Source: Herminiimonas sp. KBW02 (GTDB lineage: Bacteria; Pseudomonadota; Gammaproteobacteria; Burkholderiales; Burkholderiaceae_D). Taken from it: DNA of 64,000 nucleotides. Under the pieces are notes generated by a model. It ran no database searches and was not told the origin of the DNA. It saw nothing but the letters and a program-made list of their open reading frames with translations. The stretch spans positions 1-64,000 of the forward strand of contig NZ_QAJP01000005.1 of assembly GCF_003852535.1 (NCBI RefSeq), written 5' to 3'. Each line of letters begins with the position of its first letter. Positions within the stretch are counted from its first letter, which is position 1. Below, in pieces: positions 39,340 to 48,000 of the stretch. A program made the translations under genes and the position numbers.

Positions 39340-40488
39340 ATGAATATCGAGGCTCATCTCGCGCCTTACGCGGCCCGTTCCGATACATCGGCGGGTCGCC
39401 ACCATACTGAACCGTCCACTTCTTCGCGTACCGAATTTCAACGCGACCGCGATCGCATCATTCACTCTGCGGCCTTTCGCCGACTGGAATACAAAACCCA
39501 GGTATTTGTTAATCACGAAGGTGACTTATTCCGTACGCGTCTGACGCACAGCATAGAAGTGGCGCAGATCGCACGCTCAATTGCGCGTAATTTGCAATTG
39601 AATGAGGATCTGGTTGAAGCTATTTCGCTGGCGCACGATCTGGGGCATACGCCTTTCGGCCACGCCGGACAGGATGCGCTGAACGCCTGCATGAGCGATT
39701 ACGGTGGCTTCGAACACAATCTGCAAAGCCTGCGTGTAGTCGATACGCTGGAGCAGCGCTATGGCGCGTTCGACGGTTTGAACCTGATGTTTGAAACGCG
39801 TGAAGGCATACTGAAGCATTGTTCGCTGGCGAACGCTAAGAAGCTGGATGCGATAGGGCAGCGTTTCATACTCAGAAAGCAGCCGAGCCTGGAAGCGCAA
39901 CTGGCGAATCTCGCCGATGAGATCGCCTACAACAACCACGATATCGACGATGGTTTGCGTTCGGGTTTGCTGAAGACGGCGCAGCTGGATGAAATTGATT
40001 TTTATGCGCGTCATCGCTATCAGGTCGAGCTGGCGTTTCCCGGCATCACCGGACGACGTGCGATCAATGAAACGATACGTCGCATGATCAACGCACTCAT
40101 CGTCGATGTCATAGAAACTTCGCAACAGCGCATACAGGCAGCGCAATTGAAGTCGATAGACGATGTGCGCAATGCGCCAGCGTTGATTGCCTTTTCCGAT
40201 GAGATGCGTGTTGAAGCGGCCTTGCTGAAACGTTTTCTGCGTGACAAGCTGTATCAGCACTATCAGGTCAATCGCATGACCAGCAAGGCGCGTCGCATCG
40301 TCGCCGAATTGTTTGATACCTTTATGCGCGAGCCGAATCTGCTGCCGCCGGATTATCAGCAGGCCAGGAGCGATGATCCCCAGGCTGTTTCAGCTCAGGC
40401 GCGCAAGGTGTCGGATTACATCGCGGGGATGACGGATCGCTACGCGATACGCGAACATAAACGACTGTTCATGATCGATGAGATGTAA
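39340..40488 (+). CDS. dgt: dGTPase-like HD-domain triphosphohydrolase
   Basis: The 382-residue protein has the HD metal site: His70 in [10 protein letters not shown], His99-Asp100 in [14 protein letters not shown] with His103 and His108. This fits the dGTPase type 2 family, which removes triphosphate from deoxynucleotides. Length fits the 'dGTPase-like' class rather than the 505-residue E. coli Dgt, so substrate preference is open. It follows aroKB by 39 nt, as in Pseudomonas and Burkholderia. Confidence 0.92.
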   Translation: MNIEAHLAPYAARSDTSAGRHHTEPSTSSRTEFQRDRDRIIHSAAFRRLEYKTQVFVNHEGDLFRTRLTHSIEVAQIARSIARNLQLNEDLVEAISLAHDLGHTPFGHAGQDALNACMSDYGGFEHNLQSLRVVDTLEQRYGAFDGLNLMFETREGILKHCSLANAKKLDAIGQRFILRKQPSLEAQLANLADEIAYNNHDIDDGLRSGLLKTAQLDEIDFYARHRYQVELAFPGITGRRAINETIRRMINALIVDVIETSQQRIQAAQLKSIDDVRNAPALIAFSDEMRVEAALLKRFLRDKLYQHYQVNRMTSKARRIVAELFDTFMREPNLLPPDYQQARSDDPQAVSAQARKVSDYIAGMTDRYAIREHKRLFMIDEM

Positions 40489-40497
40489 GGCGTCAAC

Positions 40498-40513
40498 GCT
40501 GACTTAAGTCAGC
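40498..40513. other. 16-bp perfect palindrome between convergent genes
   Basis: GCTGACTTAAGTCAGC is fully self-complementary and contains the stop codon of the minus-strand gene. With no loop and no T-run it is not an ordinary terminator, yet it is the only structured element in the 15-nt gap between dgt and the convergent gene. Confidence 0.3.
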
Positions 40514-41598
40514 TTGCGTAACGGGTGTGCATAGGCCGGCCAGGCTGAGGTAAAAAATGGCGCGACCATTTCCGGCGTCACTTCTTCCAGCGTCGCAGGT
40601 CGCCATTGCGGCGCAAGGTCTTTATCGATAACCAGTGCACGTATGCCTTCGACGGTCTCGCCGTGTTCAAAGCAACGACGCACCATGGTGCGCTCCAGAC
40701 GCAGGCAATCTGCCAATTCTATTTGTGCCGAACGGCGTATTTGTTCCAGCGACACATGAATCATCAGCGGTGAGCGCTTACGCATAATCTCCAGCGTCTT
40801 TTGCGCGAACGGATCGCTGTCTGCTGTCAACGATGCGACGATGCTTGCAACGTGGTCGTGCGCGAAATGGCGATCGATCAGGGCGTGCTGTCTGGCCAGC
40901 AAGCTGCCGGCCGGATCGATTTGTGATGTAAACGGTGCCGCGAAATCCTCTATCGCCTGGCGGTATTGATCACCATTGATTGATGCCAGCAAAGCCATCA
41001 AGGCAGGGAGTTCAGCCCGTGGCACAAATACATCCGCCAGATTGGCGTACAGGGCATCTGCCGCACCGACGATTTCCCCGGTCAGGCCGAGATAGGTGCC
41101 GAGTTCGCCTTGCAGGCGCGACAGGAAGTAGCCGCCGCCCACATCCGGAAACAAGCCGATATTCACTTCCGGCATTGCCATCCGTGTACGTTCGGTGACG
41201 ATACGGATGCTGGCCGATGCGCTGCTTTGCGCGATGCCCATGCCGCCACCCATGACGATGCCGTCCAGTACCGAGATATACGGTTTTGGATAGTGGTGGA
41301 TCAAATGATTCAACGCATATTCTTCGGTGAAAAAATCCTCCAGCAAGGCGCTGCCACCGGTTAAGCCGCCTTGCGCCACTTCATGGAAGAAACGGATGTC
41401 ACCACCGGCACAAAATGCCTTGGGCAGGCTGCTGTCGATGACGACGGCGCGCACCGCTGCGTCATCTTGCCAGGCGGCCAGATGCTCGGCCAGCGTACGC
41501 ACCATAGGCAAGGACAGGGAGTTCATGGCGTCGGGGCGGTCCAGGGTGAGGCGCGCGAGGCCATTTTCAACAGTAGAGCGTATGTGTTGTTCAGACAT
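40504..41598 (-). CDS. Enoyl-CoA hydratase/isomerase family, 3-hydroxyisobutyryl-CoA hydrolase-like
   Basis: From the ATG giving MSEQHIRSTVENGLARLTLD, the protein has 364 residues, the size of HIBCH rather than the ~260 of simple enoyl-CoA hydratases. The crotonase oxyanion loops are seen (AFCAGGDIRFF, DGIVMGGGMGIAQ), and PEVNIGLFPDVGGGYFLSRL is the HIBCH-type active-site stretch. It probably acts in valine breakdown or on a similar CoA thioester. No other valine-pathway gene is near, so the exact substrate is uncertain. Confidence 0.88.
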   Translation of the reverse strand: MSEQHIRSTVENGLARLTLDRPDAMNSLSLPMVRTLAEHLAAWQDDAAVRAVVIDSSLPKAFCAGGDIRFFHEVAQGGLTGGSALLEDFFTEEYALNHLIHHYPKPYISVLDGIVMGGGMGIAQSSASASIRIVTERTRMAMPEVNIGLFPDVGGGYFLSRLQGELGTYLGLTGEIVGAADALYANLADVFVPRAELPALMALLASINGDQYRQAIEDFAAPFTSQIDPAGSLLARQHALIDRHFAHDHVASIVASLTADSDPFAQKTLEIMRKRSPLMIHVSLEQIRRSAQIELADCLRLERTMVRRCFEHGETVEGIRALVIDKDLAPQWRPATLEEVTPEMVAPFFTSAWPAYAHPLRKLT

Positions 41599-41764
41599 GA
41601 TGCGGTGATCGAGTAAGTAAAGTTCGCCCATTTTATCGGCTTATGTTGTTGCAGGGAGGGCAATTCAGCGCAACCACTAAGGAGCCGGATTGCACCGTTT
41701 GTCGGATCGTTCTGGCGCTGGAAAGCAGTTGGTTTAAATTAATGTTAACTATAAGAAAGCTCCT

Positions 41765-42223
41765 ATGAAACATATAACTTGCCCCAAATCGCCTGCCTGC
41801 CTAGGGTTCACCCTGATAGAACTGATGGTGACGGTAGCCGTCATCGGCATCCTCGCTTCTTTTGCGGTGCCGGCTTATACCGATTACGTAACGCGAGGGA
41901 AAATCCCGGAGGCGACTTCTACGCTGGCCACTAAACGTGTACAGATGGAGCAGTTTTTCCAGGATAACCATACCTATGTCAACGCCCCGCCTTGTGTTTC
42001 CAGCTCCAGCAAATATTTCACCTTTGATTGCGGCGGGACCTACGGTGTGGCCGGAACAACAACGGCCTATACGATAGAGGCGGTGGGCACCGGTTCGATG
42101 AACGGCTTTGTTTATACGATAGATCAAAACAATACCAAGGCGACCACGATGACTTCCGGTGCGCCTTCAGGCTGGACCGGCAATGCCAATTGCTGGGTTA
42201 CGAGAAAAGGTGGCGTGTGCTGA
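41765..42223 (+). CDS. PilE-like type IV (minor) pilin
   Basis: The 152-residue prepilin has a leader ending in Gly before FTLIELMVTVAVIGILASFA, the N-methylated helix with Glu5. The C-terminal part has four cysteines (PPCVSS, FDCGG, ANCWV, GGVC) for a D-region disulfide. It heads the minor-pilin operon. The leader (MKHITCPKSPACLG) is longer than usual and contains two cysteines. Confidence 0.92.
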   Translation: MKHITCPKSPACLGFTLIELMVTVAVIGILASFAVPAYTDYVTRGKIPEATSTLATKRVQMEQFFQDNHTYVNAPPCVSSSSKYFTFDCGGTYGVAGTTTAYTIEAVGTGSMNGFVYTIDQNNTKATTMTSGAPSGWTGNANCWVTRKGGVC

Positions 42224-42807
42224 AGCAGCGTTATCTGCAGAGCGGTGTGAGCCTGATCGAATTGATGGTCGGGCTGGCGGTTTTTGCCATTTTGCTGGGG
42301 ATTGCGGTACCTAATTTCAGCACTTTTATGCAGAACAGCAAAATCCGTACTTCTGCCGAGGCGATCCAGAATGGCCTCAGCCTGGCGCGGGTGGAAGCAG
42401 TGCGTCGCAATACCAATGTGCAGTTTGCTCTGGGTGCGGGCACCTCCTGGGTGGTCGGTTGCCAGACGGCGACCAATGATTGCCCCGCCAGTATCCAGAC
42501 TCGGGCCGGTACGAACGGATCGTCCAATATTCGGGTGGTTACTTCAGAAGTCGTTGCGACGACCGGCCTGGCAGCGGGTACACCGGTTTTTGATTCCATC
42601 CTGAGTTTCAATAGTCTGGGGCGTGTAACGACGGCCACTTTGCCAGCCGGACATAACGCCGCTTTCGATGTCACCAATCCGGATGGCGGTACCTGCGCTG
42701 CAGTAAGCGGGTCCATGCGTTGTTTGCGCGTAGTGGTGACGCCGGGTGGTCAGGTCCGTATGTGCGATCCGGCGCTCACTCGGTCTGGGGATGCCCAAGC
42801 ATGTTGA
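42217..42807 (+). CDS. FimT/FimU-like (GspH-type) minor pilin
   Basis: Starting at a GTG that overlaps the end of the pilE-like gene by 7 nt, the product has 196 residues. The prepilin cleavage site is QSG^VSLIELMVGLAVFAILLG, with GAGAAAAGG as ribosome-binding site upstream. The GspH-like body (NGLSLARVEAVRRNTNV…SFNSLGRVT) is typical of FimT/FimU, a minor pilin of the priming complex. A far longer in-frame extension would overlap the upstream gene fully and is rejected. Confidence 0.9.
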   Translation: MLKQRYLQSGVSLIELMVGLAVFAILLGIAVPNFSTFMQNSKIRTSAEAIQNGLSLARVEAVRRNTNVQFALGAGTSWVVGCQTATNDCPASIQTRAGTNGSSNIRVVTSEVVATTGLAAGTPVFDSILSFNSLGRVTTATLPAGHNAAFDVTNPDGGTCAAVSGSMRCLRVVVTPGGQVRMCDPALTRSGDAQAC

Positions 42808-43268
42808 GAAAAAAATTCATACAGCGACCTGCTTTGGATAAGCAGGCAGGGATCATGTTGCTGGAGGGTTTGATCGCCATTCTGGTTTTTTCCCTCGGCA
42901 TATTGGCGCTGGTCGGGATGCAAGGCGTGGCGGTTAAACAAGTAACGGACGCCAAATATCGCTCGGATGCCAGCATGCTGGCGAATCAGCTGATGGGCAC
43001 GATGTGGGTCAGCAATCGAACCCCGGCTGCTTTAAAAGCCAACTTTGATACCACCAGTGGCACATCGACAGAGTTGACCAACTGGAAAGCTGCCGTGGTG
43101 GCAACATTGCCTGGAGTTACTGCGGATGAAAATCAGCCGACAGTGAACGTGACTTCATTGGGTGGTGTGAATGATGGCACCGTAACGATGACCATATTCT
43201 GGCGTGCTCCAGGTGATGACGCGTCATCACCGGTACATAAATATGTCACCGTCGCGCAGATAAGGTGA
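42801..43268 (+). CDS. pilV: Type IV pilus minor pilin PilV
   Basis: From the ATG inside the end of the previous gene the protein has 155 residues. Its cleavage region is KQAG^IMLLEGLIAILVFSLGILALVG, where the usual Phe/Glu pattern is kept (Glu5) but the first residue is Ile. The hydrophobic start and the body (SDASMLANQLMGTMW) match PilV/GspI-type minor pilins. Confidence 0.9.
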   Translation: MLRKKFIQRPALDKQAGIMLLEGLIAILVFSLGILALVGMQGVAVKQVTDAKYRSDASMLANQLMGTMWVSNRTPAALKANFDTTSGTSTELTNWKAAVVATLPGVTADENQPTVNVTSLGGVNDGTVTMTIFWRAPGDDASSPVHKYVTVAQIR

Positions 43269-43278
43269 GGAGCGTAAA

Positions 43279-44391
43279 TTGTCTAGCAAGTTGAAATCTT
43301 CTCCTCGCGCCTCTGGTTTCAGTCTGGTCGAGATCATGGTGGGTCTTGCCATCGGGATGCTGGCTGTCATCGTTATTTTGCAGGTGTTTGCGTTATCAGA
43401 AGGGCGCAAGCGCACGACCACCAGCGGTGGCGATGCACAGAGTAATGGCGCGCTCATGATGTATCAACTACAGCATGAAATTGGCCAGGCTGGCTATGGC
43501 ATTGCAGCTGTTAATCTGATGAATTGCAGTTTGCGTTGGCCCATCGCTTCTAACGTGAATATCGCTACCGCAGTGCCGCTTGCGCCAGTAACGATTAATC
43601 CTGATGCCGCGATTATCCCGATCGGAGATTTGAATACGGATCGCTTGTTGGTCATTTATGGAAATCCGAATGGACAGCCGCAGGGCAACGTCATTACAGC
43701 GCAGGCAGCACCGGTATATACGGTGCAAATGCCGAGCTCCTTTACACCAGGTGCCAATGGCGTCGGCGATAAAGTCATTGCCTCTCCTGCCGTATGTGGT
43801 GCATTGATCATAGATCGTGTCACTGCGGTATCGACTAACACCGTTACTGTGGAAACGGGTTCGGCAGGTGCCGCCTTGTACAACCTGGGGCCGAATCCTA
43901 CGGTGCTGGCGTATGCCGTGCGCGGCGGGAATCTGACGGTATGTGACTACATGCTCAACGATTGCGGACTGGACGCCAACAAGGACAACGTATCGATTTG
44001 GGTGCCGATCGCAAGCAATATCGCCAGCATGAAGGCGCAATATGCACGTGATACAAGTGGCACCATGGATGCCATTCCGGACGTCTTTGATCAGACCCAG
44101 CCGTCGACGGCTTGTGGCTGGGCGCGCATTTCTGCCATCCGCCTGGCTATCGTAGCGCGTAACAGTCAGTATGAAAAAGATGTGGTGACTACCACCACCG
44201 TCAATGCCGGCAGTCCGGTAAATGCGCCTAGCTGGGCCGGGAATGACACGGATCCCATCGTCGCCAACACCGGATACCTGGGGCCCGATGCCGTAGCGGA
44301 CGAGCCGTGGAAGCATTACCGATACAAAGTATTTCAGACAGTCGTGCCGATACGTAATGTGGCGTGGATGGGAGTACCAATAGGATGTTAA
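43279..44391 (+). CDS. pilW: Type IV pilus minor pilin PilW
   Basis: A 370-residue GspJ/PilW-type minor pilin with prepilin site ASG^FSLVEIMVGLAIGMLAVIV. The start is TTG, with GAGGAG 6-9 nt upstream. The large C-terminal body is as expected for PilW. In P. aeruginosa PilVWX with FimU form a priming complex that carries PilY1 at the pilus tip. It overlaps pilX by 7 nt. Confidence 0.92.
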   Translation: MSSKLKSSPRASGFSLVEIMVGLAIGMLAVIVILQVFALSEGRKRTTTSGGDAQSNGALMMYQLQHEIGQAGYGIAAVNLMNCSLRWPIASNVNIATAVPLAPVTINPDAAIIPIGDLNTDRLLVIYGNPNGQPQGNVITAQAAPVYTVQMPSSFTPGANGVGDKVIASPAVCGALIIDRVTAVSTNTVTVETGSAGAALYNLGPNPTVLAYAVRGGNLTVCDYMLNDCGLDANKDNVSIWVPIASNIASMKAQYARDTSGTMDAIPDVFDQTQPSTACGWARISAIRLAIVARNSQYEKDVVTTTTVNAGSPVNAPSWAGNDTDPIVANTGYLGPDAVADEPWKHYRYKVFQTVVPIRNVAWMGVPIGC

Positions 44392-44996
44392 GACCAGCCA
44401 CATTTTCCCTTGTACGACGTGACAGGCAACGCGGCCTGGTGCTGATCATTGCGCTGATTGTATTGGTCGCGATGACTTTGGCTGGGCTGGCGCTGATGCG
44501 CTCGGTGGATACCACCAATCTTATTGCCGGCAATCTGGCCTTCCAGCAGGCGGCAACCCGTTCCGCGGATGCCGGGGTTGAGGCCGGGATTACTTTTCTG
44601 CAGGGTGCATCCAGTGTGACGCTGGAAACGGACAGTGCAGGAAATGGCTACGCCGCGAACGGTAGCTCAGCAGGATTGAATCCGGCTGCGGGACAGTCCT
44701 GGGACGCGTATTGGGTAGCGAATCTCGAGAACCGGAAAATGACCCTGAGGAATGGCTCGGCTGACGAGGCTGGCAACGTCGTTTCGTATGTGATCGATCG
44801 CATGTGCAATAACGCAGGTGGTAAAACGACAGGCGCCTCTTGTTCTGCATCGCCCGTCGTCACCACGGCAACCGGGAATAACGAAGGGGTTGAAATTCAA
44901 TTGAATGCGCCATCGGTGGTGTATTACCGGATCACGGTTCGTGTGACAGGTCCAAAAAATACGGTCAGTTATGTGCAGGCCATGGTGTCGATGTAG
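44385..44996 (+). CDS. pilX: Type IV pilus minor pilin PilX
   Basis: The 203-residue protein begins MLRPATFSLVRRDRQRGLVL. The cleavage region RQRG^LVLIIALIVLVAMTLAGLALM lacks Glu5 as in other PilX/GspK-like pilins, and the conserved AGNLAFQQAATRSADAGVEAG follows. TAGG in the pilW end serves as ribosome-binding site. It needs the minor-pilin complex to enter the pilus. Confidence 0.9.
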   Translation: MLRPATFSLVRRDRQRGLVLIIALIVLVAMTLAGLALMRSVDTTNLIAGNLAFQQAATRSADAGVEAGITFLQGASSVTLETDSAGNGYAANGSSAGLNPAAGQSWDAYWVANLENRKMTLRNGSADEAGNVVSYVIDRMCNNAGGKTTGASCSASPVVTTATGNNEGVEIQLNAPSVVYYRITVRVTGPKNTVSYVQAMVSM

Positions 44997-45074
44997 GGGC
45001 CTGGTCTCACGCAGATAGCACAAATTATTCTTCTTGTAGACGTGCAAGATGTGTTGCAAATTCAGGGGATTTCC

Positions 45075-48000
45075 ATGAAGACTCATTCAGTGTCCAAAGA
45101 TGTCAGTGCATTGCTGATTGCTCTGGCTCTTTTCGTTCCCGCGCATGCGGCAGTAACGGATATTTCGACTACCCCGTTGAACACTTACTCGGCTCCTAGT
45201 TCAACTGACGTAAAGCCGAATGTCTTCTTTATCCTCGATGATTCAGGAAGTATGGATTGGGACTTCATGCCGGATTGGGCCTGCGCCGCCAGTTCTTCGC
45301 GGAATTCTTCATGCGGCAGTGTAGGGCAAAGCACTTCGTCGGCGCGACCAGAGTATTGGTTCAGGAACGCTGCGTATAACGGCATGTACTACAACCCAGC
45401 GGTCAAATATGTTCCTCCGGTTGCTGTTGATAGTGCCGGTGTACTGAATACGACGACCTATCCAAGTCAGACCGGGACTTCGGCCGCGACGGGTGGTACT
45501 AACTGGGGCGCTGTCAAGAACGATGCTTATGGCGTGCAAATCACCGGTACATCTAATTTGCGGACGAATACGACAACACCGCCTTACTTTTACACCATGG
45601 TACCCGGACAGTACTGTACGAGTCCTAATCTGGCGATCTGTATTGATGCGACGGCACCGACGGCAACGTATCCATTCCCGGCGACAGTCCGCTGGTGTAC
45701 AGATGGCACACTGACTGCGTGTCGTGCGACTTTCGGTAATAACTACACCTGGGTTAGAGCTCCATCGCCAGCAATAGCGACAATCGCGATTACAGGCTCT
45801 TCATCGACGAGTGTGAGTAGTGTCCGCGTGAACGGTTTCGAAATATTGTCTAACAGCACGGGTACGGTTTCCACTAACCCAGCGACTATCGCGCAGAATA
45901 TTGTTTCGCGAATAAATCCTTGCAGTGTTACCACCACAGGGACTTGTGCTATTAGCGGCTACAGTGCTTCATATCAATTATTGCGCCGAGATTCAGGTGA
46001 TTTTGGCAGTACATATGGGGCTTGGTATTTGGCAGCGACATGTACGAGTGTCAGCACGGGGCGGAATCGCGTTCAGTGCCAGGATGCTGTTGTAGTCACT
46101 CTTGCGCCGGGAGCGGTGAGTACCAGCGCCCCCGTGGTGACGCAAAGTGCTTCCATGACGATAACGACGACATCCTTTGCTGTTCCGGATACGTCGATTC
46201 AAGGACAAAACATACGGACAACGATCGTTCCGACCGTAAACAGCTATCCGTATCCTGGTACCAGTGTGAAGGCTGCAGCTCGTACAGACTGCGCGGGTAC
46301 CACGTGTACCTACAATGAAGAAATGACCAATTACGCGAACTGGTGGACGTATTACAGGACGCGTATGCAAATGATGAAAACGGCGGCCAGCAATGCCTTT
46401 GCGACAATTGATTCAGCCGCTGACATTGCAAACAATGTTTCTCGCTTTCGCTTAGGCTACATGAGCATCAATAACAATACTGATAGCGACTATTTGAATT
46501 TGGGTGAATTTTCCGGCGCGCATAAGTACAGCTGGTACAACAAACTTATTAGCGCAGATCCTGAAAACGGGACGGGTTTGCGTGAGACGCTCTCAACTGC
46601 GGGTCGCTTGTATGGGGGAACACTCAATGGCAATAGTTACCGCGGCAGTACAGTATCAGATCCGATGCAATACTCTTGTCAGCAAAACTATACGATCTTA
46701 TCGACGGATGGTTTCTGGAACGGAAGTGCCGGCTCAAAACTGGACGGTTCTACATCGGTGGGGAATCAGGACGTAGGATTGGGCGCGCCATACAGTGATG
46801 GCGGTACGCCGCAACTCCAGGCGCAAACAAGTACCTTGCAACAACGCACAGGTGCTTTGCAACTTAAATCGGGCAAAGGGAACTGGACCAATGCCACCAC
46901 CTGCCAGGCCAACAACAATACGCAATGTCGTTACAACTGGTCGACCTGGACCAATGTATCGAGCTGCGCGATTAGTTACAGTAGCGGGAGCGGCAGTTGG
47001 AGCATCAGTAACGGAAGTGATTGTCAGTATGTCGATAGTACATGGGCATCCGCGACCACGTGTACTCCGATTGCCAAATCAGTCGCGCCGACATATACGG
47101 TAGGGGCGGCAAAGGCTTGTCGTACGATATCCAGTAGTGGCGGAACTTCGGACACCCTGGCTGACGTAGCTGCGTATTACTACAACACGGATTTGCGCAA
47201 TTCCGATGCCACGGGTGCTGATGCAACAGGCACTTGTACCGGCCCGATCATTGCTCCAAGTACGACGGCAAATAATCTGTGCGATAACAATGTTCCTGCG
47301 AATGGTCTGGACGTGGCGACTACGCAGCATATGACTACGTTTACGCTGGGTTTGGGAGCGCAAGGCCAAATGATCTATGCGCCGACTGACGGCAAGGATT
47401 ACTGGAACGATACCAGCGGCGATTTTTACGACATTAAAAAGGGCACTACTGCAAATCCTGCCAGCGGCATATGTTCATGGCAAAGCAGTGGCGCATGTAC
47501 CTGGCCTATTCCTGCATCGAATTCGAATGCGAATATTGATGATTTGTGGCATGCCGCGATCAATGGACATGGTGCTTACTTCAGTGCTTCCGATCCGGCT
47601 TCCTTGTCGAGCAGTCTGATCAGTGCCTTGACTACGATCGTCAATACGCCGCGCCCTGGCACTGCAGCGGCCGCAGCCAGCAGCAATCCTAACGTTAGTG
47701 CAAGTGATAACTATGTCTTCAGTTCTTCGTACAAATCAGTGGAATGGTACGGCGAACTGATACGCCAGCAAATTACGCCTGAAGGTACATTGACGGCGCA
47801 GAACTGGTCGGCCATGCGCTTGCTCGACTGCGCCACCACAGCGTGGACGGCATCTACCAGCTATGTCGTGGGTAGCGCTTTCCGCCAGGGTAATCGCTGT
47901 TATACGGTGAATACTGCCTATGTCTCTGGTGCTACTTTCAATGCATCAGGAATAGATGATGCCCATACCTCGGTAGTCAATGCGGATGAAACTGCGGCAT

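Noticed and set aside
41715-41735. A sigma-54-like promoter (TGGCGC…AGCA) before the pilE-like gene
   Set aside because: The GG and GC elements are 9 nt apart instead of the required 10, so it is unlikely to function.
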